A stretch of 38,830 nt of DNA from Candidatus Heimdallarchaeota archaeon LC_3 (GTDB lineage: Archaea > Asgardarchaeota > Heimdallarchaeia > Hodarchaeales > LC-3): NCBI GenBank assembly GCA_001940645.1, contig MDVS01000110.1:1-38830 (forward strand), written 5' to 3'. Made by a program: the position numbers and the translations under genes. The notes beneath the pieces are model-generated. The model saw nothing but the letters and a program-made list of their open reading frames with translations, was not told the DNA's origin and searched no databases. The first letter of the stretch is position 1; the number at the start of each line of letters is the position of its first letter. Below, one piece after another: positions 1-7,465 of this stretch.

Positions 1-129
1 TACCGAATAGTAGAAATCTTTGGTGAGAAATCTATTGTACGACTTGCAGAAAGACTAGAGCATTTCGATCAAGATCAATTTGATTTATTAAAAGAAAAAG
101 TACAAAAACAACTTGAAAACGAAAAATAG
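1..129 (+). CDS. C-terminal end of an unidentified protein (partial)
   Basis: An open frame enters from the left edge in phase with base 1 and stops at TAG 127-129, giving 42 residues. The tail is charged and helical (LKEKVQKQLENEK). It is followed after 18 bases by the M48 protease gene on the same strand, so the two may be co-transcribed. The fragment is too short to assign to a family. Confidence 0.6.
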   Translation, partial: YRIVEIFGEKSIVRLAERLEHFDQDQFDLLKEKVQKQLENEK

Positions 130-147
130 ACTGGAAACAAAGTTTCA

Positions 148-1116
148 ATGATTCTAAGTATTTATTTATTTTGGATTTTTTTATTCCTGTTTCCTACCTT
201 TGTTGTTATTTTAATTTTTCTTTATAAAAGCGTTGAAATCAAAAGAAGTTTAAAAATAGGAATAGGATTAACTCTTTTTAGTAGTTATGGTCTTATTATG
301 TCAATTTTAGCTTCTTCTGCTGATATTATTATACGAGTTATACCGAATTTTCCTCCACGATTTGAAATTACAAAATTTGATATTTATTGTGAAAAAGGTA
401 TATCAAATTGCTTTGAAATTACAAATTCGTTTGCTGTTGACCTTTCAACCGTATACGTTATAATTCTGGGAATTGGTGTTGTAATTTCATCATTTATTTT
501 GCTTCAAATTATATTAGTGTCATTATTGACTCATAAAATTGAAAAAAGTCGTAATCCAATACTCAGCAATTATTGGAGCAACCAATTTTCAAGAAAAACA
601 GGGTTACCAATTAATAATATTCAAATTGAGATAATCAATTCTGTAAAATTAGAAGCTTTTTCTTTTTCATTGTTTCATTTAAAGAAATCATCAATTAAAA
701 GGCATTATATTGTCATTTCTAACAATTTATTGAAAATTCTTTCAGAAAAGGAAACCTTAAATGTTATAGCTCATGAATATGGGCATATTTACCTCCAAGA
801 TACTATTTGGGTTCCCTTACTTAAATTATTAGGTTTCTCGAAAATTTTTCCGTTTAATAAAATTCAAAAAAGACTTACTAAGTCAATAGAATTACGTGCA
901 GATAAATTATCAGCACAATGGACTAGAACTCCAAATCATCTTGCTTCAGCTTTGCTTAAAATGTACGAGCAATCTTTTAAAAGCGATTTTTTTAATGATA
1001 CTAACAAATTAACTTCTAGTGTTTATTCTAAGGAGAATCATCTCTTATTTGAAAGAATAGAAAAACTTCTAGAAATGAATATTGACATTTTACCTTTTAC
1101 ATGGCCTAAATGGTAA
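148..1116 (+). CDS. M48-family membrane zinc metalloprotease
   Basis: A 322-residue protein with two hydrophobic segments at the N-terminus (about 5-27 and 38-58) and a third at about 100-128, followed by a soluble protease domain. The zinc motif HEYGH lies at residues 209-213 (HExxH, catalytic Glu210). The likely third ligand is Glu248 in IELRADKLS, the usual downstream E-x3-D helix of M48 peptidases (HtpX/Ste24/BlaR1-like). Family members cleave membrane or misfolded proteins at the membrane; the substrate here is unknown. The gene starts 18 bases after an upstream open frame and converges with the RdgB-like gene, leaving only 4 bases between the stops. The fold and active site are clear; the specific subfamily is not. 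Confidence 0.85.
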   Translation: MILSIYLFWIFLFLFPTFVVILIFLYKSVEIKRSLKIGIGLTLFSSYGLIMSILASSADIIIRVIPNFPPRFEITKFDIYCEKGISNCFEITNSFAVDLSTVYVIILGIGVVISSFILLQIILVSLLTHKIEKSRNPILSNYWSNQFSRKTGLPINNIQIEIINSVKLEAFSFSLFHLKKSSIKRHYIVISNNLLKILSEKETLNVIAHEYGHIYLQDTIWVPLLKLLGFSKIFPFNKIQKRLTKSIELRADKLSAQWTRTPNHLASALLKMYEQSFKSDFFNDTNKLTSSVYSKENHLLFERIEKLLEMNIDILPFTWPKW

Positions 1117-1120
1117 CTAT

Positions 1121-1705
1121 TCACATTTTTATAAATTTTCCTAATTCATTCAGAGCTTGAGCTCTATGAGATATCATATTTTTCTTTTGAAAATCCATTT
1201 CAGAAAAGGTTAAGAGATTTGAGTTTATTTCATAATCTGGAATAAAAATTGGGTCGTAACCAAAAACATCTTCAGGTTTCAGATTACCTGTGCGAATTTT
1301 CCAAGCTATTGTTCCATAAGCTTTTCCTTTGAATAAATGAATTTTATTATTATTATCTCTGTAAGCAATAACAGATTTAAAAAATGCTTTTCTATCAGAA
1401 ACATTTTTCATTAGTTTTAGTATTCCCTCATTGAAAATAGTTTTTGATACATACGCTGCATAAGGCCCTGGAAAACCATTCAATGATGAAATAAATAATC
1501 CGGTATCTTCAACAAAATAATTTAACTTATCAGGTAATTGTAAAAGTGAAGTTTTAGCAATAATTTCTAAATTATTGTCTTGTATTTCGAATAAATCCAC
1601 GTGATCTTGTTTAACCTTGAAACCGTAATCTTCTAATATAGCGGTTGCTTCTTTGGTCTTATGAATATTACTAGTGCCAAAAGTTATCTCTTTTATTTCG
1701 TTCAC
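1121..1705 (-). CDS. rdgB: XTP/dITP diphosphatase (HAM1/RdgB family)
   Basis: 194 residues, the usual size of the family. The N-terminal substrate loop FGTSNIHKTKEA (S/T-x-N-x2-K) is present, followed by the acidic metal-binding segment FVEDTGLFI, then GPYAAYV, the FGYDPIF motif, and the C-terminal SHRAQAL. Family members hydrolyse non-canonical purine nucleoside triphosphates (XTP, dITP) to monophosphates and pyrophosphate, keeping deaminated bases out of nucleic acids. The start is GTG (1703-1705) with no strong Shine-Dalgarno, so the mRNA may be leaderless. Assignment is confident from the ordered motifs. Confidence 0.92.
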   Translation of the reverse strand: MNEIKEITFGTSNIHKTKEATAILEDYGFKVKQDHVDLFEIQDNNLEIIAKTSLLQLPDKLNYFVEDTGLFISSLNGFPGPYAAYVSKTIFNEGILKLMKNVSDRKAFFKSVIAYRDNNNKIHLFKGKAYGTIAWKIRTGNLKPEDVFGYDPIFIPDYEINSNLLTFSEMDFQKKNMISHRAQALNELGKFIKM

Positions 1706-1908
1706 AAAACCACAATTAATATTTATCTAACTAAATAATATTTCTTCCATTTTTTTATCATTATTAGTTCATTATAGCTTGAGTTGATCCCCGTAGTTCG
1801 TAACCTCTTGGGATAATTAAATTCATCTGCTGAGACCAGCTTTTTTTAATTTTCTTAAACCTTGGTAGAATTTAATAGAAGTTATACAATGTCTAATACT
1901 TGTGAATT

Positions 1909-3045
1909 TTATAGCGGTTTTTGTGCCCGGATTACACGATCATCATTAAGTAGGAAATTTCTTTCAATTTGTGCAAACCCAGCTTTTAGTAACCATTCCC
2001 GATGCTCTTTTTCGGTATAGGGCGCTGGAACATCATAATAATTGATACTACCAAGCTTATGCCAGACTTCTTCAGGTGGGGAGATATGGGAGTCATCTAA
2101 AATGTGTCCTAGTATGTATAACATCCCTCCTGGCTTTATAATGGTGTAGATATTACTGAGTAATTGTGGTATATCGAGGGGAGAAATTACTTGAATGAAA
2201 GCCCTTAAGACTACAACATCATATTGACCTGTTATAGGACCGGTAACTGCATTAGCGGTAACAATTTGAATTCTATCACTCATTCCTGCTTGTTCTATAA
2301 ACCATAGCGTGACCGGAGTAACTGACGCGATATCTATCACTGTTACTTTTATATGGGGACATAATTCAGTGATAGCGATGGATAGTCCCCCAGGGCCACC
2401 TCCAACATCTACTAATGTCTGATAGGAGGAAAAGTCAAATTTGGTTACTAGTTCCCTCCCCGCTCGCATAGCAATAGGTTGAGTATGTTGAAAGTCCTGT
2501 TTTAATTCCTCTTCCGATTTGGTTGCAAAATCATATTTTAAAGCGGGGATTCCAGTTCGAATTGTGTCTGCAATTTTTAGAGCTCCATAAAAATCCCACG
2601 ACATTATGAGCGGATTGAGAAATGGATGATTCCCAATATATGATGAGGTATTAGGTACCAAGAACTGACTAGCTTCCCTTCCATTAGAAAAGAGGTTATC
2701 CTCTAATCTTAATAATTTTGCAGTTACAAGAGCATAAAGCAAGGGTTCTAACTTGTCTTGTCTTACACAAAGAGTACCAGCAATTTCCTGAGCATCCATA
2801 GGGTTATCATTTAATAAAGAAAAAACCTTAAGATTAATACCTGCTAACATTGCCAATGCGGGATGTACTGCAAAGGCAATTTTTTTGATGTAATTTGGAG
2901 AGGATATATCTCTAGTCACAATTTTGACCTCTGATAGAATGTCTATTACGAGAACTGTTATTAATTCGACTGTTATTCTTTTACTAACAGAATAATTATT
3001 TATCGGTGGTTCTTGAAAAACTTCATCTTTTCTTTTTATAAACAT
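1909..3045 (-). CDS. SAM-dependent O-methyltransferase, acetylserotonin-methyltransferase type
   Basis: 378 residues. An N-terminal winged-helix/dimerisation region (about 50-135) precedes a Rossmann SAM-binding domain with the glycine motif VDVGGGPGG at 212-220, an acidic ribose contact region (VIDIA, 236-240) and the KPGG turn at 304-307. In this family a catalytic His usually sits in an LHDW-type segment; here the matching stretch reads IQVISPLD (about 284-291), so the usual base seems to be missing, and the substrate cannot be inferred. The first 45 residues do not resemble the family and the true start may be internal. Base composition stands out: the lines 2341-2400 and 2401-2460 count about 47% and 40% G+C, against about 32% in an enolase line, suggesting recent transfer, probably from bacteria. 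Confidence 0.85.
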   Translation of the reverse strand: MFIKRKDEVFQEPPINNYSVSKRITVELITVLVIDILSEVKIVTRDISSPNYIKKIAFAVHPALAMLAGINLKVFSLLNDNPMDAQEIAGTLCVRQDKLEPLLYALVTAKLLRLEDNLFSNGREASQFLVPNTSSYIGNHPFLNPLIMSWDFYGALKIADTIRTGIPALKYDFATKSEEELKQDFQHTQPIAMRAGRELVTKFDFSSYQTLVDVGGGPGGLSIAITELCPHIKVTVIDIASVTPVTLWFIEQAGMSDRIQIVTANAVTGPITGQYDVVVLRAFIQVISPLDIPQLLSNIYTIIKPGGMLYILGHILDDSHISPPEEVWHKLGSINYYDVPAPYTEKEHREWLLKAGFAQIERNFLLNDDRVIRAQKPL

Positions 3046-3178
3046 TTATCATTTGATGAAATTGGACTGAAAATTAAAGAGGATCCCAATTATTACCAGG
3101 AACAAGTACGAACTGGGTAATACAACAAACAGTAAAGATCTTTTATCTTAAATGGATTGAATAATGGTGAAACCTCAA

Positions 3179-3822
3179 TTAGAATATTCCTCTACATTTT
3201 TCGGAAAGCTTCTCTAACATTCCAGTCAAAACATTGGTTCCAAAGATATTGGGTGCTTTAAATTGCTCAGAAAAGTCAATAAATGAAAAATTCTGTAAGC
3301 TCTCTCCACTTATATCATCTGGTACCCAGCTCCAAATAACAATGTTTGTACAGTCTTCATATTTAGTTGAATTCTCTGGATAACAATCAATTAAATATCT
3401 GAATAGATAATGTCAGTAGTGTAGCTTTGAGGTGTTGTAGGTTATTCTTGTGATCACGAAACTTATCAGAAACATGTACATCATCTAATGAAATATTTTA
3501 CTGAAGAATTCTATTGTATTTGTAGCAAAAAGATTATTTTGAATAGAGATTTCATTCCGATATAAGATGTTAATATTCCTCAGATTAAAGAGACTATTGA
3601 AGAACACTATTCATTTTTTGATAAGATATATGAAAGAGCTTTTGTATTATTTTTGATTTTTAACAAAGGAATTATTTTTAGAAATTAAAGGATAAAAAGT
3701 CTTTGGGTTCGGTATCCAGTTTGAGCTTATAGACCACTTCTGTTTTAGAAATTCGCTTAAATAGAAGCTAGTTATGAAATACTTTTATCAAAAGGAATAG
3801 CCTTATCTATAATCTTGTTCAT
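3179..3822 (-). pseudogene. Decayed gene of about 210 codons with several frameshifts
   Basis: Reading the minus strand from ATG 3820-3822, which is preceded by a good ribosome site (GAGGT, about 3826-3830), successive pieces read as normal protein in shifting frames. They are: MNKIIDKAIPFDKS; then a piece with FYLSEFLKQKWSISSNWIP; then NNTKALSYILSKNE; then SLFNLRNINILYRNEIS; then SLDDVHVSDKFRDHKNNL; and finally DCYPENSTKYEDCTN through to EKLSEKCRGIF with a stop at 3179-3181. Each piece ends in a stop shortly after the next frame opens, so about five frameshifts are needed. I do not recognise the family. It lies just upstream of, and on the same strand as, the atypical methyltransferase. With this gene accounted for, little of the 911-base gap 3046-3956 remains unexplained. 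Confidence 0.65.
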
Positions 3823-3942
3823 CAAACCTCATCTACATAAGCTAAAATATTTCAATTAATAATAAAATACAAAATTATATTTTAATTATCTTTTCAGAAG
3901 TAAACAATAGTTTATTAGGGATTATTTTCATATTCTTACATC

Positions 3943-3948
3943 AAAGGA
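3943..3948 (+). promoter_or_regulatory. Shine-Dalgarno site supporting a TTG start
   Basis: AAAGGA (within CAAAGGAAG) sits 8 bases before TTG 3957-3959, which supports the TTG as the start of the GNAT gene. No ATG lies nearby in frame. Confidence 0.55.
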
Positions 3949-3956
3949 AGCTTTTT

Positions 3957-4832
3957 TTGGGTTACAATATTAAAAAATTTGTCTTTTCTAATTTACCCGA
4001 TTTGCGACGAATCCGCATCAAAAGCTATGGAGAATTTGATGTCTTGAGATTCGCCAAATATTGTAAAAAAAGAAAGGATCTGGTTTGGGTTTTAAAAGAT
4101 GTTACAGATAGTAATAAACTTGTTGGGTACATCATATTGTATGAAAGAGCATTAGAAGATGCTTGGATTTATCAAATTGGGTGTATGGATGATGTCACTG
4201 AAGAAGGTATTCTCTTACTTATAAATAAAGCTGAAGAAATATTACGAAAAAAGAAACATGAAAATATTAGAGTTCTTATTCGCGATAATGATAACATTAG
4301 AATAAAAAATTCCTTGATTCAAAAGGGATGGAAAAAAATTGATTCCATTTGGATTATGAAAAGGGTTTTGTCCCATAAATCAGAAAATATCTTTAATTCA
4401 AATTTACCTGTAAATGTAAAAGTAGTAGAAGCAGATGTTAGTCAACACTTAGAAGGTGTAGTTCATGTAGACAGAGCAGCTTTTATATTTGGACATCGTG
4501 TTCCCAAGGAAAGTTTAGCTGACCATTTAGGAGAAAGTGGTGCTTATGTTGCAATTGATAGTAATAATAATTCAGTTGTTGGCTATAATTATAATACTAT
4601 AGATTATAATGAAGTCGGACATTTTATTCGCTTAGCTACCCTCCCTGATTATAGAAGAAAAGGTATAGCTTCACAATTAATTTTGCAAGCCCTTGATTGG
4701 TTTAAAAATGTAGAAATAAAAAGTATTTATCTTCGAACAATCCCGGAAAGTGCAGGATCTCAGTTATATAAAAAATACAAGTTTTTTCACAGCCAAAACG
4801 AAAGTACATACGAAATATCTTTTAAAAAGTGA
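3957..4832 (+). CDS. GNAT-family N-acetyltransferase (two GNAT-like halves)
   Basis: 291 residues. The C-terminal half (about 145-291) has the acetyl-CoA pyrophosphate-binding motif A, with FIRLATLPDYRRKGIASQLI carrying the R/Q-x2-G-x-A/G core. The N-terminal half (about 1-130) also reads like a GNAT fold without a clear motif A, a layout common in tandem-GNAT proteins where only one half is active. The enzyme would move an acetyl group from acetyl-CoA to an unknown amine. The TTG start has a well-placed ribosome site. The stop overlaps the GTG start of the next gene by four bases (GTGA), so translation is likely coupled. Confidence 0.85.
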   Translation: MGYNIKKFVFSNLPDLRRIRIKSYGEFDVLRFAKYCKKRKDLVWVLKDVTDSNKLVGYIILYERALEDAWIYQIGCMDDVTEEGILLLINKAEEILRKKKHENIRVLIRDNDNIRIKNSLIQKGWKKIDSIWIMKRVLSHKSENIFNSNLPVNVKVVEADVSQHLEGVVHVDRAAFIFGHRVPKESLADHLGESGAYVAIDSNNNSVVGYNYNTIDYNEVGHFIRLATLPDYRRKGIASQLILQALDWFKNVEIKSIYLRTIPESAGSQLYKKYKFFHSQNESTYEISFKK

Positions 4833-5041
4833 CTAACATGAAAGTATCTTTAAGTCTTAAAAATAACATAATTACACCATTAATAGCTGACATGATTCTA
4901 TTTTTCTTTTTATTTATGTTGCAAACTATTCTATTTTTAGAATATTTTTTTAGTACTCAATTAATTACAATAATATCATTTTTTATTCTTTATATTGCTT
5001 TAATTATTATAAGCTACCTTCTTCCACCAGAACAAGAGTAA
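4829..5041 (+). CDS. Small two-helix membrane protein
   Basis: 70 residues with two hydrophobic stretches (about 16-38 and 43-65) and a short charged C-terminus. The GTG start overlaps the GNAT stop by four bases; an in-frame ATG at 4838 is an alternative start. No family recognised. The overlap ties it to the GNAT gene upstream, and it is followed 46 bases later by another membrane protein on the same strand. It could be an accessory or anchoring subunit, but nothing in the sequence shows it. Confidence 0.6.
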   Translation: MTNMKVSLSLKNNIITPLIADMILFFFLFMLQTILFLEYFFSTQLITIISFFILYIALIIISYLLPPEQE

Positions 5042-5087
5042 ATTTCAACAATTTCTATATGGCCCTAAATAAGGATGGAGTTAAAGA

Positions 5088-5621
5088 ATGAAATCAGAAA
5101 AAATTTTTGTTTACGATAAATCAACAGCTAATTCTATATCTTTACTTTTATTAACCTTCTTTTTATTTGCTTTTGCTGCATTAGCATATTATTTTACTGC
5201 TATTGGAGATACAAATTTTGGAGATATAATAGCAATCATTTGTATTATATTAGGTTTAGTTTCAGGATATTTTGGGGTAAAATATTTTTTTAAAGAAACA
5301 CAAATATGGGTAGAAGGCAGTTTTTTGGTCATAAAGGATAGATTTGGTAATTCTGCTGAAGATAGATATCCTGAAGAGGCTATTGAATCATTAAACTTAA
5401 GAAAAGAAATTCAAGAAATGGTGAATAGCTACCTTTTAATTTCATTTACTACAAAAATTAAACCTTGGTCACTTTCTCTTAAACCTAAGGATACAGCCTT
5501 TGGACAACGGATATTATTATATCGAGGACATAAAGATAAAGTCAAAGAACTTACAGAAAGTATTCTTTCTCATTTCAAATGGCCTTTAGTAGAAGATACT
5601 TCCGAACCCTCAATTGAATAA
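5088..5621 (+). CDS. Membrane protein with a PH-like cytosolic domain, unknown function
   Basis: 177 residues. Two transmembrane segments (about 14-37 and 44-66) precede a soluble domain of alternating strands, including QIWVEGSFLVIKDRFGN, and a C-terminal helix. This arrangement (two helices then a small beta domain) resembles bacterial PH-like (bPH2/DUF) membrane proteins, but I see no diagnostic residue. A ribosome site GGATGGAG lies just before the ATG. It is the third gene in a same-strand run with the GNAT and the 70-residue membrane protein. Confidence 0.6.
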   Translation: MKSEKIFVYDKSTANSISLLLLTFFLFAFAALAYYFTAIGDTNFGDIIAIICIILGLVSGYFGVKYFFKETQIWVEGSFLVIKDRFGNSAEDRYPEEAIESLNLRKEIQEMVNSYLLISFTTKIKPWSLSLKPKDTAFGQRILLYRGHKDKVKELTESILSHFKWPLVEDTSEPSIE

Positions 5622-5649
5622 AAAGAACAATAAAAAATTTTGACAGATT

Positions 5650-5982
5650 TTATTTTTTCTTCTGATATTCAAAGTGAAAGGGGTTTTCTATTCCAAATTC
5701 TTTCATTTGAAAGTAATCCGATTCAATCTCTTTAGCTAAAGTTGGATCTGCTGTCTTTGCCAAAAATCTAAAAACAGATAATGTCTTTTTTAATGAAAAT
5801 TCAGGTTTTTGTTTTGCTGTTTTTAAAAAAACAACATAAAGATCTCGCAATCGATCAGCATTTATCTTTTTCTGTTCAGGAGTTGAAGTATAAGGATTAG
5901 TTCTAAGTAAACTTAACCTTGCAATTTCAACAGATGAAACTCTTTGTAAATCATCAATTTCTTTTGCCATATTAAAATTCAC
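5650..5982 (-). CDS. Small helical protein, unknown function
   Basis: 110 residues, predicted mostly helical and highly charged, with no cysteines, no membrane segment and no signal peptide. The segment KKINADRLRDLYVVFLKTA looks like an amphipathic helix. ATG codons encode both Met1 and Met5, and Met5 (MAKEIDDL) is an equally good start. The stop faces that of the membrane-protein gene across 28 bases. I considered RNase P Rpp21-type proteins because of the helical layout, but their zinc cysteines are absent, so I leave it unnamed. Confidence 0.6.
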   Translation of the reverse strand: MNFNMAKEIDDLQRVSSVEIARLSLLRTNPYTSTPEQKKINADRLRDLYVVFLKTAKQKPEFSLKKTLSVFRFLAKTADPTLAKEIESDYFQMKEFGIENPFHFEYQKKK

Positions 5983-6262
5983 ACCCAGTTTTTAGAATGA
6001 GAATTTATTAGAATAAAAGAAATCATATCTTTTTAGTGAGATTTGGATAATGGTCTAAATATTACAAAGAAAATTGCAACAATGAATAATGTAATCTAAT
6101 TAAAATTTATATTTTTTTTCTAATAAAAAAGGAATTTATAAGATCAGCAGATTTCAACAAGAATTTTCAAGTTTATAATTCCTCAAATTGCCGTTACCGT
6201 ACCTATTTATATACCTTTGACCATTAATAATAACAATTAGGTATCGTTCACATAAAATTATA

Positions 6263-6298
6263 CTTATAAAAAATTAACAATTGTGAAAATTGTAAGGT
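6263..6298 (+). promoter_or_regulatory. TATA box, inverted repeat and ribosome site before the winged-helix gene
   Basis: CTTATAAAAAA (6263-6273) is a good archaeal TATA box. A start about 25 bases downstream would fall near 6290. A perfect inverted repeat ACAATT-GTGAA-AATTGT (6277-6293) covers that spot, and AGGTG (6294-6298) is the likely ribosome site for ATG 6308. A second TATA-like run, TTTATATA, lies at 6206-6213. The rest of the 325-base gap 5983-6307 shows nothing else. A repeat between TATA box and start would suit a repressor operator, possibly autoregulatory; this is inference. Confidence 0.5.
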
Positions 6299-6307
6299 GT
6301 TAAACAA

Positions 6308-6547
6308 ATGGCTTATGCAAACTCCAACAAATTACCAAGAGCAACAAATTTAATATTGAAAGCACTTCAAGGTTCGCCTACTGGAGTTCAAACTTCAGAT
6401 ATATGCGAAACTACTTCCCTGAGCAAAAGACAAGTTAGATATGCCCTTGATTCATTACTAAAAAGAGGATTAATAGTAAGGACGCCAAATCTCTACGATT
6501 TAAGAGTCAATTTATACTCAATTCCAGATGAAGATCAAGAAGAATAG
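6308..6547 (+). CDS. Small winged-helix DNA-binding protein
   Basis: 79 residues forming little more than one winged helix-turn-helix. Helices at about 10-20 lead to TSDICETTSLSKRQVRYALD (about 29-48), where the S-x-R-Q-V-x-Y-A-L segment is the recognition helix, then LLKRGLIVRT and a short beta wing. The layout is that of MarR/ArsR-like archaeal regulators without a ligand domain. It is likely a transcription factor or a DNA-binding accessory subunit. An inverted repeat in its own promoter hints at autoregulation. The target genes are unknown. Confidence 0.8.
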   Translation: MAYANSNKLPRATNLILKALQGSPTGVQTSDICETTSLSKRQVRYALDSLLKRGLIVRTPNLYDLRVNLYSIPDEDQEE

Positions 6548-6566
6548 GATTCATATTCAGATCGGG

Positions 6567-7391
6567 CTAATTTTTTGCTTTTAGATTCCAAAACAAAATA
6601 TCAGTAATCATCGCATCTGTTTCTATTTTCGTAGGAGTCATCATACAAAAATAATAATCTTGATTTAAAGAACCAAAATGTGCTAATTCAATTATAGCTT
6701 TTTGTTTACTAAAATTTTCTTTTTCTTGATTTTCTTTAAAAAGAAAAAAATCTTTATGGCTCATTAGTTTGGTATCAGATTCAGCATCAGCGGAAGGTAA
6801 ATCAAGAATTAAGACTTTTATATCTGGATATTTTTCAGTTAGAGATTTTGATACTTTTTGTCCTAATGAAATAAAATTTTTTCCAGAAAAATTATAATGT
6901 TCTGGAAGCTGTGAAGATTTAGTTTTTAGAGCAAGAATATCTGGAATAATCTCTAAATTGTCTAATTTCTTTCTGATGAACTCCCAATTTAAAACTTTGT
7001 TATTAACAGCAGATTCACTTATACAGTCGAGAAGAAATACCAATCCATTTATTAATTTTGGTTCTAAATCCTTAACAGTGATTTTAATTTTTTGATCATT
7101 CGTTATATGAGAAGATGTTTCAATATGAGTTAAAGAATGAGGGCAAAAAGATAATACATTGACATTACAAGGCCCTCCTTTATTTATATCCCCAATAAAT
7201 CCTGAATTAGTTTTCAAAGGAGTTGATTGCACTATAGGTAAATAAAATGCCTCAGAAGACTTAAAACCTTCTCTGTATAATATATTACGACTTACAGAGG
7301 TGGGATTAGTTAGAACAAAAGATTTAGATTGATTTTTTCTATCATTAACATTGATTTCTAAAGAATAAGTCATATGAATTCTAATCACCAC
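6567..7391 (-). CDS. kynB: Cyclase-family hydrolase, probable kynurenine formamidase
   Basis: 274 residues of the cyclase/arylformamidase fold. The metal-binding motif of the family (H-x3-H-x-D/E-x3-H) appears as HSLTHIETSSH at residues 85-95. Such enzymes hydrolyse N-formylkynurenine to kynurenine and formate, the second step of tryptophan breakdown. Relaxed members act on other esters or amides, so the name rests on the neighbour: the divergently transcribed gene 74 bases away is tryptophan 2,3-dioxygenase, which makes the substrate. The start at GTG 7391 could equally be ATG 7373 (Met7), which better fits the conserved region. The protein has an insertion-rich C-terminal half, longer than the roughly 210 residues of bacterial KynB. 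Confidence 0.75.
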   Translation of the reverse strand: MVIRIHMTYSLEINVNDRKNQSKSFVLTNPTSVSRNILYREGFKSSEAFYLPIVQSTPLKTNSGFIGDINKGGPCNVNVLSFCPHSLTHIETSSHITNDQKIKITVKDLEPKLINGLVFLLDCISESAVNNKVLNWEFIRKKLDNLEIIPDILALKTKSSQLPEHYNFSGKNFISLGQKVSKSLTEKYPDIKVLILDLPSADAESDTKLMSHKDFFLFKENQEKENFSKQKAIIELAHFGSLNQDYYFCMMTPTKIETDAMITDILFWNLKAKN

Positions 7392-7465
7392 AATATTTTA
7401 ATTCAATATGAATTTATCTTTCTATTTAATTAATATGAGTTTTATTCGATAATTGAGGAAAAACC
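7392..7465. promoter_or_regulatory. Shared divergent promoter region of the two kynurenine genes
   Basis: Only 74 AT-rich bases separate the two divergent starts, so both promoters must overlap here. TATTTAATTAATAT (about 7424-7437) is a plausible TATA element for the dioxygenase, and GAGG at 7454-7457 precedes its TTG start. The exact elements are not certain. Confidence 0.4.

Noticed and set aside
1829..1847. GCTG-AGAC-CAGC hairpin followed by seven T, like a terminator on the plus strand.
   Set aside because: No plus-strand gene ends here; both flanking genes run on the minus strand, and the stem is only four pairs.
3431..3688. Plus-strand open stretch with one stop inside the gap between the methyltransferase and the GNAT gene.
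   Set aside because: The minus strand over the same bases gives better protein sense in ordered pieces with an ATG and ribosome site, so the plus-strand reading is a shadow.
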